From Pseudomonas morbosilactucae (lineage in GTDB: Bacteria; Pseudomonadota; Gammaproteobacteria; Pseudomonadales; Pseudomonadaceae): a stretch of 54,632 bases of DNA. Positions 1 to 7,437 of the stretch are shown piece after piece. Within the stretch, counting starts at the first letter, position 1. Each line of letters opens with the position of its first letter. The stretch covers positions 1-54,632 of the forward strand of contig NZ_JALQCW010000108.1 in the NCBI RefSeq assembly GCF_023241715.1, read 5' to 3'. The translations under genes and the position numbers were made by a program. Below the pieces are notes generated by a model. That model was not told the origin of the DNA, ran no database searches, and saw only the letters and a program-made list of their open reading frames with translations.

Positions 1-2
1 AA

Positions 3-158
3 AAAGCCAAGGCCGCGCTGATCTTCCGCCTGCCCGACGAACCGGTGGATGAGTGGGAGCGCCTGCTGGAAGAAATCGCCGAGAACGACAACGTCACCCT
101 CGCCTACCGCGACGATGGCGGTGTGCAGATTTTCTGGGTCGTACCGAAGGAAGATTGA
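3..158 (+). CDS. C-terminal end of a DUF1654-like protein (partial)
   Basis: An open frame enters from the left edge and ends at the TGA at 156-158. It encodes about 51 residues, beginning KAKAALIFRLPDEP and ending QIFWVVPKED. The short acidic helix followed by a DDGG turn and a terminal strand resembles the small DUF1654 proteins common in Pseudomonas, whose function is unknown. It lies just 5' of the endonuclease I gene and may be co-transcribed with it. The family assignment is from memory of the pattern and is moderate. Confidence 0.55.
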   Translation, partial: KAKAALIFRLPDEPVDEWERLLEEIAENDNVTLAYRDDGGVQIFWVVPKED

Positions 159-162
159 TTCG

Positions 163-852
163 ATGATGGTCCGTTGTTTTGCCGTACTGCTGTCCTGTAT
201 CGCCCTAACCGCCCAAGCCGATGCACCACGTACCTTCAGCGAAGCCAAGAAGGCCGCCTGGAAACTCTATGCCCCGCAGTCCACCGAGTTCTATTGCGGC
301 TGCAAGTACAGCGGCAATCGAGTCAACCTGGCGGCCTGCGGCTACGTTCCACGCAAGAATGCCAAGCGCGCCGAGCGCATCGAGTGGGAGCACATCGTGC
401 CTGCCTGGCAAATCGGCCATCAACGCCAATGCTGGCAACAGGGCGGCCGCAAGAACTGCACCCGCAACGACAAAGTCTTTCAACGCGCTGAAGCCGACTT
501 GCACAACTTGGTGCCCAGCATCGGCGAGGTGAACGGCGATCGGAACAATTTCAGTTTCGGCTGGCTGCCGGTGCAGACAGGGCAATACGGCTCCTGCCTG
601 ACCCAGGTCGACTTCAAGGCGAAGAAGGTCATGCCGCGGCCTTCAATTCGCGGCATGATCGCCCGGACCTACTTCTATATGAGCAAGCAATACGACCTGC
701 GCCTGTCGAAACAGGATCGCCAGTTGTACGAAGCCTGGAACAAGACATACCCGGTCACGGCCTGGGAACGCCAGCGCAATCAAACCGTGGCCTGCGTCAT
801 GGGGCGCGGCAACGAGTTTGTCGGCCCGGTGAATCTGAAGAGCTGCGGCTAA
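163..852 (+). CDS. endA: Secreted endonuclease I (EndA/Dns family)
   Basis: A protein of 229 residues with an N-terminal signal peptide (hydrophobic core about residues 5-16, likely cleavage after AQA), so it is probably periplasmic or secreted. The endonuclease I hallmarks are present: EWEHIVPAW near residue 74, DLHNLVPSIGEVNGDRNNF near residue 112, and several cysteines in the mature part. Family members degrade DNA non-specifically with a metal-bound His-Asn active site. The frame is open back to position 49, but the upstream part overlaps the preceding gene. The ATG at 163 (or 166), with AAGGA 10 bases before it, directly precedes the signal peptide and is the chosen start. Confidence 0.88.
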   Translation: MMVRCFAVLLSCIALTAQADAPRTFSEAKKAAWKLYAPQSTEFYCGCKYSGNRVNLAACGYVPRKNAKRAERIEWEHIVPAWQIGHQRQCWQQGGRKNCTRNDKVFQRAEADLHNLVPSIGEVNGDRNNFSFGWLPVQTGQYGSCLTQVDFKAKKVMPRPSIRGMIARTYFYMSKQYDLRLSKQDRQLYEAWNKTYPVTAWERQRNQTVACVMGRGNEFVGPVNLKSCG

Positions 853-869
853 GCCAGTGGCTCGGGCCG

Positions 870-893
870 CTCGCTGGCCAACTCGCCAGCGAG
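870..893 (+). terminator. Hairpin after the endonuclease gene
   Basis: A perfect 9-bp stem (CTCGCTGGC / GCCAGCGAG) with a 6-base loop lies 18 bases after the endonuclease stop codon. No T-run follows, so it is either a weak terminator or a half REP-like element between two convergent genes. Confidence 0.35.
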
Positions 894-934
894 GGAATAG
901 GGGCAGCGCCAGATTGCGCAGCCCCTAAAGGGGT

Positions 935-1306
935 TTACTGCGCTGCGCCGAGCTGGATGACGGTCACGTCGATATTGCGTTTTTTCGCCTTGGTCAACTT
1001 CTCAACCACTTCAGCCTGTTTCGCTTCAGCTTCCGCCTGGGTCGGGAAAGGCCCGATCACCACCCGCTGCTTGCCACCCTCGGTAACCACGCTGGATATG
1101 ACGCCGTGCTCGATCAGCCAACCGGTCATGTCACTCACCGCCTGAGGCAACTCGCTGCCCACCAGGACATGCCACTGTGGCGCGCTAGGCACCTGGGCCG
1201 GCTGGACCTGAACCGCTGCGGCCGTACTTTTCGCCGCCTCGACCCGCTTACCCTCGCCACAACCGGCCAAGGCCAATACCGCCGCTATCATCACTAGTGT
1301 GCGCAC
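935..1306 (-). CDS. SPOR-domain lipoprotein
   Basis: A 123-residue lipoprotein: the signal peptide ends in the lipobox LAGC (Cys16), followed by a short low-complexity linker and a C-terminal SPOR-like fold (about residues 45-120) with the usual V-x-V-G-x-F pattern (VVIGPFPTQAEAEAKQ). SPOR domains bind denuded peptidoglycan, often at division sites. The gene is convergent with the endonuclease gene and divergent from rsmE. Its precise role is unknown; the lipid anchor and SPOR assignment are fairly secure. Confidence 0.8.
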   Translation of the reverse strand: MRTLVMIAAVLALAGCGEGKRVEAAKSTAAAVQVQPAQVPSAPQWHVLVGSELPQAVSDMTGWLIEHGVISSVVTEGGKQRVVIGPFPTQAEAEAKQAEVVEKLTKAKKRNIDVTVIQLGAAQ

Positions 1307-1559
1307 AACCTACCCCCGGAAAGTCTGAGGCGGCGATTTTAACACCCAAGGCCCGGTCGGCACTGTCACAAAATCAAGTCGAAACAGGGAGAATGATATT
1401 TATCGTCTCTGTATAGTCGCGCCTTGGGAATTAATACATCGTCTGCGCGTCACAAAGAGGCACCCACTGAGTGGAACTTCGCACTAATCTATACACACAA
1501 CCGACATCTGCACTGCCCGATTCAGGTGCCCTACATACAAAGCAATCAAGGAGAAGATC

Positions 1560-1754
1560 ATGCTGATACTCACCCGCAAAGTCGGTGAAAGCATAAATAT
1601 CGGTGACGACATTACGATCACCATTCTTGGCGTCAGCGGCCAGCAAGTCCGGATTGGCATCAACGCCCCCAAAGACGTTGCCGTACACCGCGAAGAAATT
1701 TATCAGCGTATTCAAGCGGGCCTCACCGCCCCGGATAAACGCGAAACACCTTGA
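1560..1754 (+). CDS. rsmE: RsmE/CsrA-family post-transcriptional regulator
   Basis: A 64-residue CsrA-family protein beginning [20 protein letters not shown] and containing the conserved VRIGINAPK and HREEIYQRI segments that form the RNA-binding dimer. CsrA/Rsm dimers bind GGA motifs in mRNA leaders and repress translation. The [14 protein letters not shown] variant and the C-terminal QAGLTAPDK fit the RsmE paralogue of fluorescens-group pseudomonads rather than RsmA. The Shine-Dalgarno CAAGGAG at 1547-1553 itself matches the CA-N-GGA recognition motif, so autoregulation is likely (inference). About 250 bases of upstream intergenic DNA can hold its promoter. Confidence 0.93.
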
Positions 1755-1934
1755 ATGTCATGAGCAGCCAGCCCTTTGTCTCAGCGCAATGGCTGGCGTG
1801 GTCCCGATTGCACTCAAGCCTTGCCTGATGCTGTCGAAGCCGCCCGTTCCACTACAGCCCTCACCCTCAAACTTGCACTGCCCCTCTCAGCCCAGGGTGA
1901 ACAACTGCCATTCCCTCCCCGATCTATAGCAATG

Positions 1935-1960
1935 AAAAAACCCGACCAAGGTCGGGCTTG
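1935..1960 (-). terminator. Rho-independent terminator for the minus-strand lipoprotein gene
   Basis: Read on the minus strand, AAGCCCGACC-TT-GGTCGGG is followed by a run of T. It lies 44 bases past the stop of the lipoprotein gene at 2004-2354. Confidence 0.75.
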
Positions 1961-2003
1961 AACCGTCTGCTACCCCAATTTCAACTCGAACGCGATAGCC
2001 GCC

Positions 2004-2354
2004 TCAGAGGCAAGTAGCCAAGGCTGCCAGCCGGCGCTTGGACACAAAGCTGTCCTGGGTCGCGTAGTAGTTGATGGTGGTCGTCGAGGCTTGCATGCGA
2101 ATGTCCGCGAAAGACTCTGCCGACCGCGAATAGACCGTGTAGCCACCGGCCTTGCCGGGCTCCAGGTACGCCGCCCCATCGACACCAAACACCGCCTCGT
2201 CCTGCCAGGCGAACTGCACACACTGCGCCACCAGCAGATCAGCCTTGGTCGAGACCAGGGCCTTGTCCGGCGTCCTCGAGCGCGCCTCATTCATCGTAGA
2301 ACTTGCACAGCCGACCAACAGAATCGTGACGAACACCGTCATGAAAAACCGCAT
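2004..2354 (-). CDS. Small putative lipoprotein of unknown function
   Basis: A 116-residue protein with an N-terminal signal and lipobox LLVGCA (Cys at about residue 16), so probably an outer-membrane lipoprotein. The mature part contains no domain that I recognise; it has two further cysteines (near residue 45 and at the penultimate position). The gene is monocistronic: convergent to rsmE, divergent from the rtcB operon, and followed by its own terminator. Confidence 0.65.
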   Translation of the reverse strand: MRFFMTVFVTILLVGCASSTMNEARSRTPDKALVSTKADLLVAQCVQFAWQDEAVFGVDGAAYLEPGKAGGYTVYSRSAESFADIRMQASTTTINYYATQDSFVSKRRLAALATCL

Positions 2355-2540
2355 GCTGCTACCTCGCTTTGAAAACGCGAGAGTATCACCCGAGCCGCAG
2401 GCAGGAATCGTCGCACACCAGAAAAAACCTCCACGACAACCGGCTGATGCGAAGACTATTTTTCATTGCCCATTGCAAAACCTGCGACAAGCAGATTAAT
2501 CTCCGCGCCCCTTCCCACACTTTTGCAAAGGAGGTCCACC

Positions 2541-2582
2541 ATGAATGACCTGATCACCCCTTGCAGGACGTGCCTGGTTTAA
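2541..2582 (+). CDS. Possible 13-residue leader peptide upstream of rtcB-prfH
   Basis: In the 317-base stretch between the lipoprotein gene and rtcB, an exceptionally strong Shine-Dalgarno (AAAGGAGGT) stands 6 bases before an ATG. It opens a 13-codon frame, MNDLITPCRTCLV, ending at TAA (2580-2582), 89 bases before the rtcB start. The ribosome site is far stronger than that of rtcB itself. A leader peptide that senses translation or ribosome damage is possible, but this is inference; a chance ORF or remnant cannot be excluded. Confidence 0.4.
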   Translation: MNDLITPCRTCLV

Positions 2583-2671
2583 TCGTCGTACCCGCTATTA
2601 TTTAGCTCCGCGCCAAAACCTGTTCGTCCTGCCATTACCTGAGTTTATTTTTCTCCAATCAGGAATTGGAC

Positions 2672-3805
2672 ATGGACAATTGCATCCGCAATTTGTCGGA
2701 CCGCGTATCGCTGATCGCTTCCGACACCACCTGGATCGAAGACAAAGCGATCCAACAACTGCACACCACCGCCCAACTGCCCGGCATGCATCGCGTCGTC
2801 GGCATGCCCGACCTGCACCCAGGCCGAGGCTACCCCGTGGGCGCCGCCTTCTTCTCCCAGGAAACCCTCTACCCGGCTCTGGTCGGCAACGACATCGGCT
2901 GTGGCATGGCCTTGTGGCAAACGGACATTCCCACCCACAGGCTCAACCTCGACAAGCTGGAAAAGAAAATCGGCAACATCGACCTGCCCCTGAGCGAGGA
3001 CTGGCAGGAACAACTGGCCGCACTGGCGCTTCCAGCCAACGGACACGAACACTCCCTGGGCACCATCGGTGGCGGCAATCACTTTGCTGAACTGCAGCAA
3101 ATCGACCAGGTTTACGCCCAGGACGCCGTCGACGCCCTCAAGCTCGACAACCGAGCGCTGCTGTTGCTGGTCCACAGCGGCTCCCGCGGACTGGGTGAAG
3201 CCATTCTGCGACGCCACGTGGATCAACACGGCCATAACGGCATCAGCGCTGACAGTGTCGAAGGCCGCGACTACCTGCACCGGCACAACCAGGCGCTGCG
3301 CTACGCCGAAGCCAACCGCCGCCTGATCGCCCAGCGCCTGCTGGGCAATCTGGGGGCACAGGGGCATGCCGCGCTGGACATTAACCACAACTTGGTCTCG
3401 CCGATGACCGTCGAGGGCTTGCCGGGCTGGATCCATCGCAAGGGGGCGACCCCGTCCGAGCAGGGCGTGGTGGTCATTCCCGGCTCACGGGGTGATTACA
3501 GCTACCTGGTTCAACCCATACCGATGGCCGCCAGCCTGTACTCCCTGGCCCATGGCGCAGGCCGCAAATGGATTCGCAGCGATTGCAAAGGTCGTCTGGA
3601 TTCGCGCTTCAGCTTCGAACAACTCAAGCGCACCAGCCTGGGCAGCCGAGTGATCTGCGAAGACCGCGCCCTGATGTACGAGGAAGCACCGCAAGCCTAC
3701 AAAGCCATCGACAGCGTGGTCGGCAGCCTGCGGGACGCCGGCTTGCTGCACGTCATCGCGCGCCTCAAGCCGGTGCTGACCTACAAACGCCGAGGGTGCT
3801 GCTGA
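2672..3805 (+). CDS. rtcB2: RtcB-family RNA ligase (RtcB2, PrfH-coupled)
   Basis: A 377-residue RtcB-type ligase, shorter than housekeeping RtcB. Visible family motifs: GMPDLHPGRGYPVGAAF, the metal-ligating Cys in GNDIGCGM (near residue 77), GTIGGGNHFAE, HSGSRGLGE, DINHNLV, RKGATP, VIPGSRGDYSYLV and SLAHGAGRKW, which carries the His that is guanylylated. RtcB joins 2',3'-cyclic phosphate or 3'-phosphate ends to 5'-OH ends. Its stop overlaps the prfH start (TGATG). That pairing defines the release-factor-H-coupled branch, which is linked to repair of 16S rRNA cut in the decoding centre. ATG at 2672 is chosen because AGGA precedes it; a TTG at 2666 is the alternative. Confidence 0.92.
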   Translation: MDNCIRNLSDRVSLIASDTTWIEDKAIQQLHTTAQLPGMHRVVGMPDLHPGRGYPVGAAFFSQETLYPALVGNDIGCGMALWQTDIPTHRLNLDKLEKKIGNIDLPLSEDWQEQLAALALPANGHEHSLGTIGGGNHFAELQQIDQVYAQDAVDALKLDNRALLLLVHSGSRGLGEAILRRHVDQHGHNGISADSVEGRDYLHRHNQALRYAEANRRLIAQRLLGNLGAQGHAALDINHNLVSPMTVEGLPGWIHRKGATPSEQGVVVIPGSRGDYSYLVQPIPMAASLYSLAHGAGRKWIRSDCKGRLDSRFSFEQLKRTSLGSRVICEDRALMYEEAPQAYKAIDSVVGSLRDAGLLHVIARLKPVLTYKRRGCC

Positions 3806-4425
3806 TGCTTCTATTACAGCTGTCCTCGGCCCAGGGCCCGGCCGAATGCGAACTGGCGGTGAGCAAAGCGCTGCGCCGCCTGCACGAGGAAGCCCTGGAG
3901 CAAGGCGTCGAGTTGAAGCTGATCGAAAGTGAAGCCGGCAGCCAGGCCGGCACCTGCAAATCAATGCTGATCGGCCTCGACGGCGATCAGGCTGACGCCC
4001 TCGCCCAACGCTGGAGCGGTACGTTGCTCTGGACCTGCAAAAGCCCCTACCGGCCCCAGCACAAACGCAAAAACTGGTTCTTTGCCGGGCAAGTCTTCGA
4101 CCGCCCCCAAACCACCCAGGAACACGAGATTCGCTTTGAAACCCTGCGCGCCTCGGGGCCGGGTGGCCAGCACGTCAACAAAACCGACTCAGCCGTGCGC
4201 GCCACCCACCTGGCGACGGGGATCAGCGTCAAAGTGCAGTCCGAGCGCAGCCAGCATCAGAACAAACGACTGGCTCTGCTGCTGATCAACCAGCGCCTGG
4301 CGACCCTGGAAGAGCAAGCCAACAACGCACTGCGCCTGCAACGCCGGGATTCCCATCACGGCGTTGAACGAGGCAACCCCGTCAGGTCCTTTGCAGGCCC
4401 CGGGTTCGCCCCTCAAGCCAGTTAG
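3805..4425 (+). CDS. prfH: Peptide chain release factor homologue PrfH
   Basis: A 206-residue protein related to class-I release factors. It has the peptidyl-tRNA hydrolysis motif GGQ at residues 120-122 (ASGPGGQHVNKTDSAVR) and the basic C-terminal tail, but lacks the codon-recognition domain of RF1/RF2. It overlaps rtcB2 by one base and is certainly co-translated. PrfH is thought to release nascent chains from ribosomes damaged in the decoding centre so that RtcB2 can religate the rRNA. The frame is open further upstream, but the ATG at 3805 matches the family N-terminus. Confidence 0.93.
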   Translation: MLLLQLSSAQGPAECELAVSKALRRLHEEALEQGVELKLIESEAGSQAGTCKSMLIGLDGDQADALAQRWSGTLLWTCKSPYRPQHKRKNWFFAGQVFDRPQTTQEHEIRFETLRASGPGGQHVNKTDSAVRATHLATGISVKVQSERSQHQNKRLALLLINQRLATLEEQANNALRLQRRDSHHGVERGNPVRSFAGPGFAPQAS

Positions 4426-4572
4426 AACCAGCCGTCGTTACGCGCCCCTTCGCCAACGACTGTCGAAGGGGCGCCCAGCAGCACCAATAAGAGACCGAAA
4501 CCCGCTGGGGCGCGCGGACGAAAACCCACTATTATTCGCAACCGAGCATTCCTCAAGAGAAAGGACATTCAG

Positions 4573-5319
4573 GTGATCCACCCGACGGCGATCGTGTCTA
4601 CATCAGCAAAACTGGGGGTAAACGCAACAATAGGCCCCTTCACCATCATTCACGACAACGTCGTGATCGGTGATAACGCAGTAATCGGCTCCCATTGTGA
4701 AATTGGACTGCCATCGTCGCTGGCGGACGGCCTGCCATTGGTTATCGGAAACGACGCCTTGATTCGCTCCCATAGCGTTTTCTACGAGGGCTCGTCCTTT
4801 GGCGACAACCTGAGCACAGGCCATCGGGTGACAGTACGAGAGAAGACCCAGGCCGGAACAGCCTTTCAAATTGGCACACTCGGGGATATCCAGGGGCATT
4901 GCAGCATTGGCCATTACGTCAAGTTTCATAGCAACGTGCACATCGGCCAGCACTCCAGGATAGGCGACTACGTTTGGATTTTCCCTTACGTGGTGCTGAC
5001 CAATGACCCCCACCCACCCAGCGAAGTCTTGATGGGAGTGACCGTGGAGGACTACGTCGCCATCGCCACCATGTCGGTCATTCTTCCTGGGGTCACCCTG
5101 AAGTCTGGCTCGCTGATCGGCGCCCACAGCTCCGTCAATCGTGACGTCGCGGCAGACACCGTGGTTTCAGGAAGCCCTGCGAAGTTCATCTGCGACGCCA
5201 ACGCCATCAAGCTCAAGGATGGCTCCGGACGCGCCGCGTACCCATGGCGCTTCCATTTTCATCGGGGCTACCCCGAAACCGTCATAGCCCAATGGCTCGC
5301 CGAAGCCTCGCAGCCTTAG
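4573..5319 (+). CDS. Hexapeptide-repeat (left-handed beta-helix) acyltransferase
   Basis: A 248-residue protein beginning MIHPTAIVSTSAKLGVNATIGPF, with successive [LIV]-G-x4 hexapeptide repeats across most of its length, as in LpxA/WbpD-type acyl- or acetyltransferases that modify sugar nucleotides. An inserted loop (about residues 45-60) and a His near the centre (GHYVKFHSNVHIG) fit the family. The start is GTG at 4573. It stands alone after prfH with a hairpin after it. Substrate unknown; LPS or O-antigen sugar acylation is one possibility. It is the last host gene before the prophage. Confidence 0.75.
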   Translation: MIHPTAIVSTSAKLGVNATIGPFTIIHDNVVIGDNAVIGSHCEIGLPSSLADGLPLVIGNDALIRSHSVFYEGSSFGDNLSTGHRVTVREKTQAGTAFQIGTLGDIQGHCSIGHYVKFHSNVHIGQHSRIGDYVWIFPYVVLTNDPHPPSEVLMGVTVEDYVAIATMSVILPGVTLKSGSLIGAHSSVNRDVAADTVVSGSPAKFICDANAIKLKDGSGRAAYPWRFHFHRGYPETVIAQWLAEASQP

Positions 5320-5391
5320 CCTTCGGCAATGCCAAGCCAGGCCGGGCGACCATGCACAATGGCCCCGCAGAAGGCTTTAAATAACCCAAAG

Positions 5392-5420
5392 CAAAAAGCC
5401 CAACTCAACGTTGGGCTTCT
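5392..5420 (-). terminator. Hairpin with U-tract, best on the minus strand
   Basis: AGCCCAAC-TCAA-CGTTGGGCT has a run of A on its left side and TTCT on its right, so it can work as a terminator on the minus strand and weakly on the plus strand for the acyltransferase gene. It lies at the end of the original tRNA-Val transcription unit. Confidence 0.55.
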
Positions 5421-5550
5421 AATCTGGCAGCCATGGCTGCGTCATAACGATAAAGCTGACTGATCCGGCTCAAATGACCTGATATCTGCGCTCACATGGC
5501 CCTGCGTGAACGAGCCCGATATTGTGTGAACGCTCTGCGAGAAATCCGAA

Positions 5551-5663
5551 ACAACAAAAAATGGCCCACCTTTCGGTGAGCCCTTCTAGACCGCCCAGCA
5601 GAGCGGATTTTGTTTGGTAGGCGCGATTGGACTCGAACCAACGACCCCCACCATGTCAAGGTG
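5551..5663. repeat. attL: duplicated 3' end of tRNA-Val with terminator
   Basis: 113 bases match attR at 52796-52908 with only two mismatches. The right-hand 84 bases (5580-5663) are identical, run from the terminator stem through the CCA end, T-arm and anticodon stem of tRNA-Val, and stop at the anticodon stem. The sequence diverges abruptly at 5664, the left end of the prophage. The tRNA fragment here has no promoter or 5' half. The 593-base gene-free stretch 5320-5912 holds this site, the preceding hairpin and the LexA-like sites; I see nothing else in it. Confidence 0.95.
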
Positions 5664-5764
5664 CCACCCGAAAGCGCGTAAGTCGTTGATAAATAATAAC
5701 AATATAATGTTTTAGCATGGCCTAAAAACGGTGTAATCAGCCCAATAGAATCAATAACTTAGCG

Positions 5765-5780
5765 CTGTATATTGCTACAG
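5765..5780. promoter_or_regulatory. LexA-box-like site 1
   Basis: CTGTATATTGCTACAG fits the CTGT-N8-ACAG LexA consensus exactly and extends to a longer palindrome, CGCTGTA-N6-TACAGCG. It lies within the prophage 132 bases before the coiled-coil gene at 5913. The match is seen directly; SOS control is inferred. Confidence 0.6.
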
Positions 5781-5876
5781 CGTGTCCCCCTCTCCCGGCG
5801 TCCTGCCGATCGCAAAAAAACCACTCCCCTGATACATCTCATCGCCTCAAGTGGCGCCAAGAACGCGACTCTATTA

Positions 5877-5892
5877 CTGTACATAAAACCAG
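5877..5892. promoter_or_regulatory. LexA-box-like site 2
   Basis: CTGTACATAAAACCAG has one deviation from CTGT-N8-ACAG and a symmetrical ACTG...CAGT frame. It ends 20 bases before the GTG start at 5913, where a repressor would cover the promoter. Confidence 0.55.
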
Positions 5893-5912
5893 TATCAGCC
5901 TGAGGCATTACC

Positions 5913-6245
5913 GTGGACATCGAAGACACAACCGACTGGTTGGGCATCCCCACGCCTTTAGAAACCTGCCAGCAACACATAGCCATGCTCGAAGACGAGG
6001 TTCAAGAACTGACCCGGCAGCTTCGAGAGTCCAGGCAGAGGGTGTTTAAGCTGGTCGAGATGTACGCCGAGGTATCAAAAGAGCGCGACAAGCTCAGAGC
6101 GGAGGACGAGAAAAACAAGAATAAGATGTCAGAGCTTTACCTGAAAAACTCAGAACTGGGCAATACGATCAATAGCTTAAAGATCGTCAAGGCCCAGAAC
6201 GATCAACTCCATAGAGAGCTTTCGGAGCTGAGATCGAGGCCGTAG
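5913..6245 (+). CDS. Small coiled-coil protein at the prophage left end
   Basis: A 110-residue protein with no recognisable family. Residues from about 22 to the end form heptads rich in E, K, L and R (MLEDEVQELTRQLRESRQ and onward), predicting one long coiled coil; there is no signal or membrane segment. The start is GTG at 5913, chosen as the only start near the LexA-like site. The gene reads against the late operon and its last 59 bases overlap the end of the Rz gene. It is probably a separately expressed accessory gene (moron). Confidence 0.6.
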   Translation: MDIEDTTDWLGIPTPLETCQQHIAMLEDEVQELTRQLRESRQRVFKLVEMYAEVSKERDKLRAEDEKNKNKMSELYLKNSELGNTINSLKIVKAQNDQLHRELSELRSRP

Positions 6246-6744
6246 CGACCCCGTCATAAGCACGCTCGCAGGTCACTCCCCTTCCCCGGCTTTGATCAGC
6301 ATCTGCCGCCAGCTCTCCCGCTCTTTCATCAGCGCGCTTGAACACGTCGGCAAGCACCATGACGGCGCGGGAAGCTGCCTGGCTTGCGGCGGCAGTGCAG
6401 GAATGGCTGCTGGCCTGGGCTGCGAGACGGCCGGCAAGGTCGTCGACTGTCCGCTGCAGGCCGCCAGCAACAGTGCGAGCGGAAGCAGCATCAGCCGTTG
6501 CTTGGTCGATAACTTGTTGCCCATCCTGAATCACCTTGTTGATTGAGTTTTGCCGGGCCTGTTCCTTTTCTCGCTCGGCAACTTCTGCCAGGGCCCAGGC
6601 CTGCTGGTCGCCGGCATCACGCACGGCCCAGCGTGCCTTCCATTCATCATCCATTGTCGACCGGCCATGCTGGTAGACGCCCCAAAAGGCCAGCGCCACC
6701 AACGCTAGGCATATCGCTGCACCTGCGGTGCGAAGGCTGATCAC
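6187..6744 (-). CDS. Rz-like i-spanin (DUF2514-type)
   Basis: A 185-residue protein with one N-terminal transmembrane helix (about residues 6-25, AAICLALVALAFWGVY) and a long alpha-helical, Ala/Glu/Gln-rich periplasmic part. This is the layout of an inner-membrane spanin, the lysis partner that joins inner and outer membranes after endolysin action. It overlaps the endolysin gene by 4 bases and contains the Rz1 frame inside it. These are the last genes of the late operon. Confidence 0.78.
   Translation of the reverse strand: MISLRTAGAAICLALVALAFWGVYQHGRSTMDDEWKARWAVRDAGDQQAWALAEVAEREKEQARQNSINKVIQDGQQVIDQATADAASARTVAGGLQRTVDDLAGRLAAQASSHSCTAAASQAASRAVMVLADVFKRADERAGELAADADQSRGRGVTCERAYDGVATASISAPKALYGVDRSGP
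6273..6524 (-). CDS. Rz1-like o-spanin lipoprotein nested in Rz
   Basis: An 83-residue frame entirely inside the Rz gene in another reading frame. It has a signal peptide with lipobox LLAACSG and a Pro-rich mature part (PAAIPALPPQARQLPAP), both hallmarks of Rz1-type outer-membrane spanins. Nested Rz/Rz1 pairs are well known in phages such as lambda. Together with Rz it should complete outer-membrane disruption during lysis. Confidence 0.78.
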   Translation of the reverse strand: MGNKLSTKQRLMLLPLALLLAACSGQSTTLPAVSQPRPAAIPALPPQARQLPAPSWCLPTCSSALMKERESWRQMLIKAGEGE

Positions 6745-7396
6745 GCGAGCACCTTCAGGGCGGTCTCATACAGCGCTTTGCGATCCTCGGCGCCCTTGGG
6801 CGTTCTCCCAGGCTTTCCGGTATTGATGATGCTGCCGATGTCCCGGATCGCTCCAGCATCGGCTAGGCTGTTGAGCCCGTTAACGTAGAAGAACCAGGCG
6901 GCAGACAAAGCGGCGTACCGAGGCTGTTCAAGCAGGTCTGGCTGGCTGATGAGATCAACGCCCAGGCCATCCCCGCAGCGCTTGTAATTCGCCCGGCCGG
7001 TTACTTGGATCAGCCCGCGCCCGCGGTAAGCCCAGCCATCACCTGGTGCGGTGTTACCGAGGCTCTTCGCTCCCCAGGCGCCACCGTAGAGGCAGTTCGC
7101 AATTGCCTGCTGGTTGGCCGCTCGGGTCGGCGTGCGCCCAAAGGCCCGCGCATCCGCCTCGCTGATGCGCTCACGGGAGAACCCGCTGATCAGGGCTTCG
7201 ACCTTGTAATCGAGGCTTTCACGAACTCGGCGCAGGCGCCCCGACTCATGGCCTACCTGGGCGATGAACGCAGCCACACGCAACCGCGTGACGACTCCAT
7301 ACTTGCCCATGGCGGTGTTCAAGACGGGCACAAAAACGCCGGCTACTGGGCCGCGTTCGGGAGGATCTGCAGCAACTGCTGCTCTGTGATCGGCAT
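6741..7396 (-). CDS. GH19 chitinase-like endolysin with a frameshifted N-terminus
   Basis: The long frame (6741-7331, starting at a GTG) encodes a glycoside hydrolase family 19 lysozyme: AFIAQVGHESGRLRRVRE carries the catalytic Glu, and GDGWAYRGRGLIQVTGRANY is the family signature. It degrades peptidoglycan at lysis. A ribosome site (AGGAG) and ATG at 7396 open a second frame, MPITEQQLLQILPNAAQ, which hits TAG at 7345-7343; joining the two frames gives the usual family N-terminus. One C appears to be missing in the C-run at 7348-7350. The gene may be a recent pseudogene, start internally, or reflect a sequencing error. Confidence 0.8.
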
Positions 7397-7437
7397 TTAA
7401 TTACTCCTGGCGAAAAACTACGTGATGGCGGTAGCAA

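Noticed and set aside
2645..3436. 263-codon minus-strand frame opposite rtcB2
   Set aside because: RtcB motifs on the plus strand are unmistakable; the opposite frame is a shadow.
5580..5663. Second tRNA-Val gene at the left end
   Set aside because: Only the 3' half is present, the sequence diverges at the anticodon stem and there is no promoter; it is the attL remnant.
5759..5986. 75-codon minus-strand frame covering the LexA-like sites
   Set aside because: It has no ribosome site, runs across both LexA-like boxes and the start of the coiled-coil gene, and its sequence looks unrelated to any protein.
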